From an uncultured Pseudomonadota bacterium (GTDB lineage: Bacteria > Myxococcota_A > UBA796 > SXON01), in NCBI GenBank assembly GCA_903885375.1, contig CAISIK010000020.1, forward strand, positions 1 through 34,383: 34,383 bases of DNA, in the 5' to 3' direction. Positions within the stretch are counted from its first letter, which is position 1. Every line of letters starts with the position of its first letter. The notes under the pieces were generated by a model. It searched no databases. It was given only the letters and a program-made list of their open reading frames with translations, and had not been told where the DNA came from. A program made the translations under genes and the position numbers. Of this stretch, positions 8,114-17,200 are shown in pieces.

Positions 8114-8146
8114 GCGAACTTCCGGGGTCGGGCTCCTTAGCCCACC

Positions 8147-9325
8147 TCAGGCGCGGGTGGGGAAGGTCTCCGGGGCGGCGAAGGACACGAGGGCCGTGAG
8201 CCCGGTGAGCGCGCCGAGGGTGATCCAGGGGCCCTGGCCGCCCCAGTCGCCGGTCATCGGCAGGAGCACGATGAGCGCCACGCCGCCAGCGTTGCCGGCC
8301 AGCATCACGAGCCCGGTGGCGGCGCCGTTGTCGCGCGGCTCCACCACCTCGCCCGTCATGGTGAGCAGGAGCGCGAAGGCGGGCATGAAGGCAAAGCCGA
8401 GGGCGGCGCCGCTGAGCAGGAGCATGTCCTGGGTCATCGCGCTCGTGAGCCAGAGGTTGGCCGCCGCCGCCGCGATCACGCAGAGCACGAGCGGCCAGCG
8501 CCGGATGCGGAGGTGGTCGGCCACCAGCGGCACCACGATGGCGCCCACGATGCCGCCCACGATGATGACGCCGCCCACGAGTCCGGCCTGCGCCGCGTCG
8601 ATGCCACGGGGCTTGAGCAGGAGCTCGAGCCAGGTGGTGAGGCCGTTGAAGTAGCCGAGGCCGAGGAGCGCGAGCGCCACGAAAACGAGCAGCCTCCGGT
8701 TCTTCAAGAGCTCCGAGGTGGGAGAAGGGTTCTCCATGCCGGCCACGCCGCGCTCGCGGCAGAGCCCGTACCAGATGCCGACGGCGAGAAACGCCACCGC
8801 CGTGTTCACCGCCATGGCGCCGCGAAGGCCGAGCTCGGCGTCGAGGAGCGGGGTGGTGGCCAGGCCGAGCGCCATGCCGAGGAACATGCCGACGGTGCCG
8901 AGGCCGGTGGCGAGCGCCTGCTCCTCCCCTTCGAACCAGTCGGCCACGAGCTTGTTGATGGCGTTCACCACGAAGGGCTGGGCGCAGGCGATCACGATCT
9001 GCCCCACGAGCAGCGCCGCGAAGTGGTCGGTGTCGAGGCGGAAGCAGGAGCCCACCGCCGTGACCACCATGCCGAGGCCGGCCACCTTGCGGTAGCCGAG
9101 GCGATCGATGAGCCGCCCGGCCGGGATGGAGAGAAAGACGTACAGGAGCGGGAACGGCAGGATGAGCAGGCTGGCCGTGAACTCATCCACCGCGTAGCGC
9201 GCCTGGACCTCGAGCAGGATCGGCGCGAAGTTCAGCCAGAGGAGCTGGGTGACGAGCGCGGCGATCACGAAGGCGACGAGCACCTTCCAGCGCCCGGGGG
9301 CGGGCGCGGTTGCGGAGGGGGGCAT
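8147..9325 (-). CDS. Major facilitator superfamily permease
   Basis: A 392-residue inner-membrane transporter with about twelve hydrophobic helices in two halves. The loop after helix 2 carries the MFS motif A equivalent (IPAGRLIDRLGYRK), and a matching short charged loop (DHLRIRRWP) lies in the second half. The pattern of helix 1 (LLWLNFAPILLEVQARYAVDE) and the overall look recall the FLVCR/MFSD7-type and CynX-like subgroups, but the substrate is not determined. The ATG at 9325 is preceded by GGAG at 4-5 nt spacing and lies 15 nt after the FGE-like lipoprotein stop, so the two genes are likely co-transcribed. The central loop between the halves (residues about 195-205) is short, as expected. 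Confidence 0.85.
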   Translation of the reverse strand: MPPSATAPAPGRWKVLVAFVIAALVTQLLWLNFAPILLEVQARYAVDEFTASLLILPFPLLYVFLSIPAGRLIDRLGYRKVAGLGMVVTAVGSCFRLDTDHFAALLVGQIVIACAQPFVVNAINKLVADWFEGEEQALATGLGTVGMFLGMALGLATTPLLDAELGLRGAMAVNTAVAFLAVGIWYGLCRERGVAGMENPSPTSELLKNRRLLVFVALALLGLGYFNGLTTWLELLLKPRGIDAAQAGLVGGVIIVGGIVGAIVVPLVADHLRIRRWPLVLCVIAAAAANLWLTSAMTQDMLLLSGAALGFAFMPAFALLLTMTGEVVEPRDNGAATGLVMLAGNAGGVALIVLLPMTGDWGGQGPWITLGALTGLTALVSFAAPETFPTRA

Positions 9326-9340
9326 GGGGCTCCGGGAGGG

Positions 9341-10099
<759 letters not shown>

Positions 10100-10229
10100 C
10101 GACCACCGCTGCGGGCCTCCCCGGTATCGCGCCGCCCCTCGCCCTGGGCGGCGGGCCACGCGGTGGCGGCCTCCCCGCGTTGAAACGGGGTAGCCGCCCG
10201 GGGCCCTGCCCGGGCGCCCCCACGCGGCG

Positions 10230-10235
10230 TACCCT
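10230..10235 (+). promoter_or_regulatory. Possible -10 element of the terpene-cyclase-like gene
   Basis: TACCCT (TANNNT form) lies 22 nt before the ATG at 10258, inside a 158-bp divergent spacer shared with the FGE-like lipoprotein. It resembles the TACCGT before 2664. No good -35 is visible. The rest of the spacer shows no other feature. Confidence 0.2.
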
Positions 10236-10257
10236 GTCCCTCCCCGAAGGCGCCCCC

Positions 10258-11061
10258 ATGGCCACCGTCTGCAACCCGCCGCCCGGCGACCCCGCCGCTG
10301 GCCCCGCCACGTTCACCGCGGCCTGGGATCAGCTCGTCAGCTTCCGTACCGCCTGCCCCGAAGGGGCCTTCTCCTTCTGGGACTGGTACGTGCTGGTGGG
10401 CAGCGCCGGCGGCGCGCTCTGGGTGCTCGCCTACGTCTTCATGGTCTGGCAGTCGCACAAGGACCAGCGCTACGGCATCCCGGTCACGGCCGTGGCGCTG
10501 AACTTCGCGTGGGAGGTCATCGCTACCGCCTTCCTCTACAACCCCATCTGGTTGTGGGCGTGGTTCGAGCGCGCCTGGGTCTTCATCGACCTCTTCATCA
10601 TCGGCCAGGCGATCTACTACGGCAAGAAGGAGCAGTACAACGGCACCTTCGCCCGGTACTGGCACATCCTCGTGCCCTGTTTCGTGCTCGCCGCCTTCCT
10701 CGGCCAGTACACCTACATCGTGCAGTACCGCGACCACATGGGCTACCAGGTGGCCTTCCTCATCAACCTCGTGATGAGCGCGTCGTTCATCCTGCTGTTG
10801 TTCTCCCGCCTCGACCACGGCCTCGGCACCGCCGGCCTCTCGCTCCCCGGAGCGTGGCTCAAGTTCCTCGGCACGCTCGGCACCACGGTGATGTGCTTCT
10901 ACCTGCTCCCCATCGTGGACGGGCCGGGCCCCATGGTGTTCATGTACTACATCTGGGTTGGCATCTTCCTGCTCGATGTGGCCTACATCGTCTTCCTGAC
11001 GCGGGCCCGCAGCTCCGAGCGCCGCGGACTCACCCCCATCTCTCCCGGCAGCCAACCATGA
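10258..11061 (+). CDS. Seven-helix membrane protein, Pyr4-type terpene-cyclase-like
   Basis: A 267-residue protein with seven predicted transmembrane helices (about residues 41-66, 73-92, 98-121, 134-156, 162-183, 202-221, 226-248). Size and topology match the transmembrane terpene cyclases of the Pyr4/PaxB group that cyclise polyprenyl chains of meroterpenoids and indole diterpenes. Helix 2 carries NFAWEV with E86, and the last helix carries GIFLLDVAY with D240; the two acids essential in Pyr4 (as I recall, E63 and D218) have the same context and nearly the same separation. The ATG at 10258 is chosen because the segment before it is Arg/Pro-rich. The stop overlaps the next ATG (ATGA), coupling it to a DUF2236/MpaB-like gene. 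Other seven-helix families are possible; function is inferred. Confidence 0.5.
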   Translation: MATVCNPPPGDPAAGPATFTAAWDQLVSFRTACPEGAFSFWDWYVLVGSAGGALWVLAYVFMVWQSHKDQRYGIPVTAVALNFAWEVIATAFLYNPIWLWAWFERAWVFIDLFIIGQAIYYGKKEQYNGTFARYWHILVPCFVLAAFLGQYTYIVQYRDHMGYQVAFLINLVMSASFILLLFSRLDHGLGTAGLSLPGAWLKFLGTLGTTVMCFYLLPIVDGPGPMVFMYYIWVGIFLLDVAYIVFLTRARSSERRGLTPISPGSQP

Positions 11062-11402
11062 ACCGCTGGACGAACGACCTCCTCGATGCGATGCGCGGCG
11101 AAGGTGATCCGCTGGCCGACCGGCTCGTGGCCGACCTGCACGCGGAGGGGCGGCTGCAGGCGGCCGACAACTTCTTCCGTTCGCTCGTCACCGCGATGGA
11201 GCCGCCCAGCGGGTCGATGCCCCCGAGCTTCGAGGCCTACCTCGAGGCCACCGCGCCCGACGCCTTCGTGGTGGACCACGAGCGGCTCCTGGCCGGGCAG
11301 CGCCTGTTCGCGCAGTACGGGCCGGAGATGTCGATGGTGCTGGCCACCTACTCGCTCCCGGCCTCCTACTGCGCCGCGAACGGGGTGGAGGTGCTCTGGC
11401 GC
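11058..11402 (+). pseudogene. DUF2236/MpaB-like oxygenase, N-terminal fragment
   Basis: About 115 residues from ATG 11058 look like the N-terminus of a DUF2236 (rubber-oxygenase/MpaB-like, haem-type) protein: DPLADRLVADLHAEGRL, then DHERLLAGQRLFAQYGPEMS, then LATYSLPASYCAANGVEVLW, where the family continues 'GaevL.rtGrl'. After VLWR at about 11400 the frame loses family resemblance and becomes Arg/His-rich, ending at 12023, while the +1 frame becomes a different protein (S37 peptidase). Family members are usually 300-400 residues, so two thirds, including most of the haem pocket, is absent. It is coupled by ATGA to the terpene-cyclase-like gene. It is either a real deletion fusion or an assembly join. 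Confidence 0.6.
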
Positions 11403-12576
11403 GCAGGCCACCACGGACGGCGTGACCATCGTGCAGCTCATGCTGCACCAGCCGGTGGACCATGCGGATCCCGACGGACCGGGCTTCGACCAGTGGATGA
11501 CCCTGCGGCACCGGAGCTTCGAGGCCCCCACGGTCCTCGAGTTCTCGGGCTACAGCAACTACTGGGGGGCGACCGAGCTCGAAGCGGCCTACTTCCTCCA
11601 GGGCAACCAGATCGCGATCGAGAAGCGCTACTTCAACATCTCCCGCCCGGAGGGAGAGGTGGACTGGACCACCTTCAACGCCGAGCAGTTCGCGGGCGAT
11701 GCCCACCGCGTGCGGGAGCTCCTCGGCGCCCTGTACGTGGGCAACTGGGTGAACGAAGGCGGCAGCCAGGGCGGCCTCGACGCGCTTTACCACCGCATGT
11801 ACTACCCGGACGATGTGGTGGGCACGATGGCCCTGAGCGTGCCGCTCATGCAGTCGCTGGCCGACCCGCGCGCCCTCCCCTACTTCGACGACCCGGCGCG
11901 GGCGGAGTGCCAGTCGCGCCTCGAGGCCATCCGCACGATGATGCTCACGCCGGATCTGGCGGGCGGCATGCGCGAGGCTGCGGTGGAGATGGCGGCCGAG
12001 TGGTACCCCGACGCGACCTTTGAGCGGCTCGGCAGCCGCGAGGCCGACGTGGGCATGTACGCCGTGGAGTTCCCGTGGGCCTTCTGGCAGTACTACAGCG
12101 CAGGCTCGTGCGAGGCGCTGCCCGACCCGCTCACCTCCCCTCGCGACGCGCTGGCCTGGGGCATGGGGTACTACGCGGCCGACCACTCCGATCAGGCGCT
12201 CGAAGCGCTCGGGCCGTACTGGATCCACGTGTCCACGCAGACCGGCTACCCGGTGGTGCCGCTCGATGGCATCGAGGACCTCGTGGACCCCGACTGGCCC
12301 GCCTACTACGAGATGCTGCCCCTCGGCGCCGAGCCCCAGCCCTACGAGCCGCTCGAGCCCGCCCTGCAGGCGTGGATCACCGACGAGGCCACCTCGATCG
12401 TGTTCGTGTACGGCGACGTCGACCCGCTGGCGTCGTTCCCGGCCGACGTGAGCGGCGCGGACCCGAGCGTACGGCTCTTCCGCCAGCCCGACAGCAACCA
12501 CAACGCCTGGCCCTCGGCCTCCGAGCCGGAGGACTGGGCGGTGATCGCCGGGATGTTGGCGGAGTGGGCCGAGTAG
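11401..12576 (+). pseudogene. S37-family tripeptidyl aminopeptidase-like, N-terminally truncated
   Basis: About 390 residues match the PS-10/S37 secreted aminopeptidase family: LHQPVDHADPDGPGFDQW, VLEFSGYSNYWG, GNQIAIEKRYFNISRPE, the nucleophile block NWVNEGGSQGG (Ser codon 11764-11766) with ALYHRMYYPDDVVGTMA, VEFPWAFWQYYS, the acid in VFVYGDVDPLAS and the His in PDSNHNAW. The catalytic Ser, Asp and His all appear present. Missing are the signal peptide and roughly the first 30-60 mature residues; family proteins normally continue upstream of the QPVDH strand. It has no start codon of its own with a ribosome site, and lies +1 relative to the DUF2236 fragment, so as written it would not be made as a secreted enzyme. 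Confidence 0.65.
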
Positions 12577-12584
12577 GGAAACAA

Positions 12585-12617
12585 GGCGCCCGCCCCTGCT
12601 TGCGAGGGGTGGGCGCC
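12585..12617 (+). terminator. Stem-loop after the S37 gene
   Basis: GGCGCCCGCCCCT (12585-12597) pairs with AGGGGTGGGCGCC (12605-12617) around a 7-nt loop, with one G-T pair, 8 nt after the S37 stop. A second partial copy (CTTGCGGGGGTGGGCGCCC) follows and can pair with CGCCCGCCC at 12651-12659, ahead of GGGCTTT. This probably ends transcription from both sides of the convergent gap before the tRNA gene. Confidence 0.5.
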
Positions 12618-12693
12618 AGCTTGCGGGGGTGGGCGCCCAAAACGGCAAAACGCCCGCCCGGGCTTTACCCCCGAACGAGCGCCGCTTTTTTGA

Positions 12694-12768
12694 TGGAGCC
12701 GAAGATGGGATTTGAACCCACGACCTGCTGATTACGAATCAGCTGCTCTACCCCTGAGCCACTTCGGC
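12694..12768 (-). tRNA. tRNA-Thr (anticodon CGT), CCA encoded
   Basis: Read on the minus strand, the acceptor stem GCCGAAG/CTTCGGC is perfect. The D arm is GCTC-AGGGGTA-GAGC. The anticodon arm is GCTGA-TTCGTAA-TCAGC, giving anticodon CGT, which reads ACG (Thr). The T arm is GTGGG-TTCAAAT-CCCAT. The discriminator is T and CCA is encoded at 12696-12694. Length is 75 nt. It lies 36 bp downstream of the FAD oxidoreductase gene on the same strand. Confidence 0.97.
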
Positions 12769-12774
12769 GAGGCG

Positions 12775-12798
12775 CCGCCTGACTAAGCGCCGAGGCGG
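12775..12798 (-). terminator. Small stem-loop between the FAD gene and tRNA-Thr
   Basis: CCGCCT (12775-12780) pairs with AGGCGG (12793-12798) with a 12-nt loop, starting 7 nt after the FAD gene stop on the minus strand. It overlaps the candidate tRNA promoter, so it could separate the two transcripts. No T-tract. Confidence 0.25.
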
Positions 12799-12808
12799 TG
12801 GGCGTCAA
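12780..12808 (-). promoter_or_regulatory. Candidate sigma-70 promoter of tRNA-Thr
   Basis: On the minus strand TTGACG (12808-12803) and TAGTCA (12785-12780) are separated by exactly 17 nt, and the tRNA begins 12 nt after the -10. The -35 hexamer includes the TGA stop codon of the FAD gene. The -35 is good and the -10 only moderate. Confidence 0.35.
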
Positions 12809-14076
12809 GCGTGCGCGAAGTCGGTGAGGTGCACCTGCCGCTCGGTGGCCCGCACCGGCGGCTCCACGAAGCGGCGCATGAGGTCGCGCAACGACTCCTC
12901 GCCGCCGATGGCGGCGGCGAGGTACTCGGCTTCCGCCTGCCCGCCGAGGGGGCTGAAAGTGCCGGCGCGACCCACGGGGGTGACCTTCACGTCGGCGAGG
13001 GCCAGGGAGTACCGGCGCATGCGCGCCGCCGTGGTGGGCACCCACACCGGATGGTGATCGGCGACGCGCTGCACCCGCGCGCCCACGTTGGAGGCGCCGG
13101 GCGCCGCCTCGTCGAGCGAGGTGAGCGCCGCCGCCACGACGGCGGCATCGTTGGCCGCCCAGAGGGGGTCGTTGTCCTCGACCGCGAACTGCACCGACAC
13201 ATGCCCCTGGAGGGCGCCGTTGCCCGGGAGGAGCGCGTGGCGCACGAAGCGGTAGGCCTGGCCCGGCCCATCCACCACGTGGGTCACGAACGGCAGGGTG
13301 GCCCCGCCGGTGAGCGTGACCTCGAGCGCATGGCGCGACCGCAGCCACCCCACCTCCTCGGCGAGGCCATCGGGCGCGAGGCTGCCGAGCAGCTCCACCA
13401 CGCGGGCCGGCGGGAGGTCCACGAACACCTCCCCCTCGATCTCCCCGCCCTCGAACGTGACCCGGCCCGGCGCGAGCGAGGCGAGCTTCACACCCACCCG
13501 CACCTCCACGCCCGCCACGAGCGCCGCCAGCTCGGCCAGCACCCCCGCGGCCGGCGCCACCGCCTTCTCGGCGGGCTCCGACCCGTGCACGGCCCGCGCC
13601 ACGTTGGCCGTTACCCCATCCGGCGAGCCGAACCGGCGCTCGCAGTAGGGCGCGAAGAGGCGCTCCACCACGGGCTTGCCGTAGCGCTGCTGCAGCCAGT
13701 CGCGGTAGGTGCGCACCTCCTTGCCGCCGCCGATCAGGCGCGCGAGCTCGAGCTCCACCCGCGAGCGGCCCCAGGCCGCCGCCGCGCCGGGAACGGCGCC
13801 CGCAGGGAAGAGCGCCGGCAGCACCGCGCGCGAGAGCGGGAGGGCGTGCACCGCGCCGCCCACGTAGAGCCCCGCCGTGAGCCCGGGGAGCGCACGACCG
13901 CCCGCCGGCACATCGCGCCAGCGCGAAAGGCCGAGCCCCACGGGAATGTCGGGATGCGCGAGGCCGGCGATGGCCGGACCCTCCTGAAGCAGCACGACCG
14001 ACCGGCCGGCCGCAGCGAGCGCCGCCGCCGCACGAGCCGCGCCGATTCCACCGCCCACCACCACTGCGTCTGCCAT
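12805..14076 (-). CDS. FAD-dependent oxidoreductase (protoporphyrinogen oxidase/UDP-galactopyranose mutase-like)
   Basis: A 423-residue flavoprotein. The N-terminus has the dinucleotide-binding fold AVVVGGGIGAARAAAALA with the acidic/ribose end replaced by Gln (SVVLLQEG). The middle part VRTYRDWLQQRYGKPV, then VERLFAPYCERRFGSPD, is typical of the amine-oxidase/HemG/UGM group, where this helical insert shapes the substrate site. The C-terminus returns to FAD-fold style (GRAGTFSPLGGQAEAEYLAA). No signal peptide or membrane helix is seen; the Ala/Gly/Pro-rich loop at residues 60-100 may contact the membrane. The substrate is not determined; a haem-pathway oxidase is less likely because no other hem gene is near. 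It ends 36 bp before tRNA-Thr and diverges from the repeat-protein gene. Confidence 0.65.
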   Translation of the reverse strand: MADAVVVGGGIGAARAAAALAAAGRSVVLLQEGPAIAGLAHPDIPVGLGLSRWRDVPAGGRALPGLTAGLYVGGAVHALPLSRAVLPALFPAGAVPGAAAAWGRSRVELELARLIGGGKEVRTYRDWLQQRYGKPVVERLFAPYCERRFGSPDGVTANVARAVHGSEPAEKAVAPAAGVLAELAALVAGVEVRVGVKLASLAPGRVTFEGGEIEGEVFVDLPPARVVELLGSLAPDGLAEEVGWLRSRHALEVTLTGGATLPFVTHVVDGPGQAYRFVRHALLPGNGALQGHVSVQFAVEDNDPLWAANDAAVVAAALTSLDEAAPGASNVGARVQRVADHHPVWVPTTAARMRRYSLALADVKVTPVGRAGTFSPLGGQAEAEYLAAAIGGEESLRDLMRRFVEPPVRATERQVHLTDFAHA

Positions 14077-14080
14077 CTTC

Positions 14081-14100
14081 GGAGCCCCGGGGTCGGCTCC
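14081..14100 (-). promoter_or_regulatory. Leader stem-loop before the FAD gene
   Basis: GGAGCC (14081-14086) and GGCTCC (14095-14100) are perfect arms around an 8-nt C/G-rich loop, ending 4 nt before the ATG at 14076. The stem would cover the normal ribosome-site position. A related string (CGGGGTCGGGCTCC) precedes the gene at 8113. The role is uncertain. Confidence 0.25.
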
Positions 14101-14213
14101 GTAATGCGGGCCGCCCCGCCCGGCATCGGCCCTCCCCCGCCGAGCATGCCCTAGCCCCGCGAAACGGTTGTGGAATTCACATCTTCGACGCCCCCGGAAG
14201 CACCCGCGGGCGC

Positions 14214-14219
14214 TACAAT
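14214..14219 (+). promoter_or_regulatory. -10 element placed for a leaderless transcript
   Basis: TACAAT matches TATAAT at five of six positions and ends 6 nt before the ATG at 14226, so transcription would begin at or next to the start codon. There is no convincing -35. No ribosome site other than GGGG lies before the ATG. Confidence 0.4.
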
Positions 14220-14225
14220 CCGGGG

Positions 14226-17200
14226 ATGTCCGACCAGAGCTACAAGCCGGCCACCACCCCCGCAGCTCCTGCCGTCGAGGCGCCCACGCCGAATCCCCGG
14301 GTGGGCCGAGGCAGTGGTTACCCCGCCCGGTTCGACGTCGCCCAGACCGCCAAGCCAGCGAGCGAAGAAAAACCCGCCAGCGGACCGGGTTTCTTCGACC
14401 GACTTGGCGCCCTCTCCGGCAGCACGCACCTCGGCACCCTCCTCGGCTCCAACGCCTCCGGCGTGGAGTGGGACAACACCGAGAAGGGCGCCAACAAGCC
14501 CAACGTCGACAAGTGGGGCGATGACCGCATCCGGCTCGCCAAGCTGCGGATCGCCAGCATCAACAAGGCGGGCTTCCAGGCAAAGAACCTCCACGCCGAC
14601 GGCATCGATCTCAACGAGCGCAGCAAGGCGAAGGATGGCCGCTTCGTGGCCGATCTCGAGGTGCCCACGGCCTCCGCCGAGTCGATCGTGAGCACCTCGC
14701 CGGCCCTCCAGGCCGCCGGCGTGCAGATCGGCGGCGTGAAGGTGCACCGCGAGTACGTGGGAAGCGAGCTCACCGAGTTCTTCTCCAAGCCGGGCGACAC
14801 GCGCGTGGAGGTGCAGTCCGCCACCGTGACCGGCCTCAAGACGGCCGACTTCCAGGCCGACCGCCTCGCCGCCGGCGGCATGGGCGCCACGACCGACGGC
14901 ACCACCCACACGCTCACGGGCGAACGGATGCACGCCGAGGGCATCTCCGCCGGTGGGGTGAACCTCGCCCGGGCCGACGCCGAAGGCGCCTCCGCCACCA
15001 TCAAGCCGGGGGATGTGTCCTTCGCCGCGCGCAACCTCGGCGCGAGCGGGGTCACCGCCGGCGCCACGCAGTTCGCCACCATCGGTACGCACGGGCTCAG
15101 CCTCCACTCCGGCGCCGGCGGCGTTTCCGTGCAGGCGCAAACCGCCACCGCCACCGGCTTTGCCGCCCCCGGCGTGACGGTGGCGGACGCGCAGGCCGAC
15201 CGACTCGCGGTGTCCTCCAGCGGCAGCGCCACCACCGTCGGCGCCGACCGCCTCACCCTCGGCGCCACCGACGCCAAGGGCTTCCACGCCGACCAGACCG
15301 TGCTCGCGGGGGCCAGCGCCACCACGGAGGGCCGGGGCACCACGGTGTCGGCCCGTCAGCTCAACAGCACCGGCCTCGTGGCCGGCGGGGCCACCATCGG
15401 CGGCGTCTCCGCGGCGGATGCGCGCCTCTCCGTGGGCGAGGGCGTGTCGGCCCGCTTCGGCTCGGCCGAGGCGCGCGACATCGCGGGCGGCGGCATGACG
15501 CTGGGCGGAGCCTCGGCGCGCGGCGTGGGGGTGGATGTGGGCGCCAATGGCACCACCGTGAGCGCCGAGCAGCTGGCCGCGAGCCGGCTCGCCGGCCACG
15601 GCGTGTCGGTGGCCTCGGCCGATGCGAAGGGCGCCCGGATCGGCACCGCCGGCGGGCTGCACCTCGGGGTGGATGAGCTCCACGCCCGCGATGTGGCCGG
15701 CGCCGGCGCCAGCGCCCAGGCGGTGGATGCCACCGCGCTGGCCGCGAGGGTCGGCCCCAACGGGGTGAACGGCACCCTCGGCGCGCTTGATGCCACCGGC
15801 CTCCGCGCGGGCGACGTTTCGGCCTCCCGCGCCTCGCTCAGCGGAGCCACGCTCGACACGAACGGTGCCGCCACCAGCCTCGGCGTCCGGAGCCTCCAGG
15901 CCGATGGCGTGGCCGCCGGCGCCCTCAACGCCGGGCACCTCTCGGCCGAAGGCGCGAAGGTCGACGTAGCCGACGGCAAGAGCAACGTGCGCGCCCGCAA
16001 CGCCTCCGCCACCAACGTGAGCGCCGGAACGGCCCGCGCCGCCTCGGTCAAGGGCTCTGGGCTCAACGTGAGCGCCGGCGGCACGGGCGTGTCCGCCTCG
16101 GCCGACACCCTCGAGGCCTCGCGCCTCGCCGTGTCGGGTGTCAAGGCCGACAAGGCCGATGCCAGCGGCGTGTCCTTCCGGAACGGCGCCGGCGAGACCA
16201 GCGTCCGGGCGCGCAACGCCTCCGCCACCAACGTGAGCGCCGGCACCGCGCGCGCCGCCTCGGTCAAGGGCTCCGGGCTCAACGTGACTGCCGGCGGCAC
16301 GGGCGTGTCCGGTTCGGCCGACACGCTGAACGCCACCCGCGTGCGCGCCGACGGCGTGGCGTTGGAATCGGCCGAGGCCAGGCGCCTCGCCGTGAGTCAG
16401 TCGGGCTCGGGCTCGACCTCGAAGACCACCGCCACGGCGGGCTCCGTGTCGGGCGCGGGGCTCGTGGCGGGCGACCTCACCGCGCGGCGGGTGGGCGCCG
16501 AGGGCGTGAACGCCACGGTGGCCCAGTCCCGCGGCCAGAGCACGGTCACGGCCGGAGCCACCTCGGCGTCCGGGTCGGGCGTGGCCTACGCGGGCGATGC
16601 CGGCCGCACCTCCGCGGAGAGCGTGCAGCTCACGGGCCTCACCCACCAGCAAACGGGCGAGCACAGCACAACGGCCGCCCGCAGCACCAGCGCCACGGGG
16701 CTGCAGCACCGCAGCACGGCGGCCGCGGGCGCCGCCTCCAGTTCGCGGGGCGGGGCTTCCTCCAGCGGGCCCTCGGTGGTGCAGCAGGCCGCCGGCCTCG
16801 TGGACAGCGCGCACCTGCGCGGCAGCGTGCCGCTCAACCCCATGACCTCCGGCGAGGGCACCGGGCGGATCACCGTCAAGCCCGGCACCACCGCCTACGT
16901 GGAGGTGCAGGTGCAAGGCGGCCAGATCGTGCCGGCGGCCACCAAGGCCACATTCAGCCAGCCGCTCGACACCTGGGGGTGGACCAGCGTGCCCGGCGTG
17001 TACATGAGCCGCGAGGGCAAGCTCTACGCCGAGGTGAACGGCCTCTGGGACAAGGAGCTCACCGCCCAGATGAACAAGGCGCTCGGCCGCACCGGCTCCG
17101 CCGTGCCGCTCCGCGTGTCCGACCTCGCCGCCTCCATGGGCGGCTCCGGCGGCTCCGGCAGCGCGGGGAGCAGCGGCCCCTCGATGGCCCGCACCGACGA

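Noticed and set aside
11404..12576. An intact S37 peptidase gene with an internal start
   Set aside because: No start codon with a ribosome site precedes the conserved QPVDH strand, and a secreted family member needs a signal peptide, which is absent.
12805..14154. Plus-strand open frame opposite the FAD oxidoreductase
   Set aside because: His/Arg-rich shadow; the minus strand has the FAD-binding motif.
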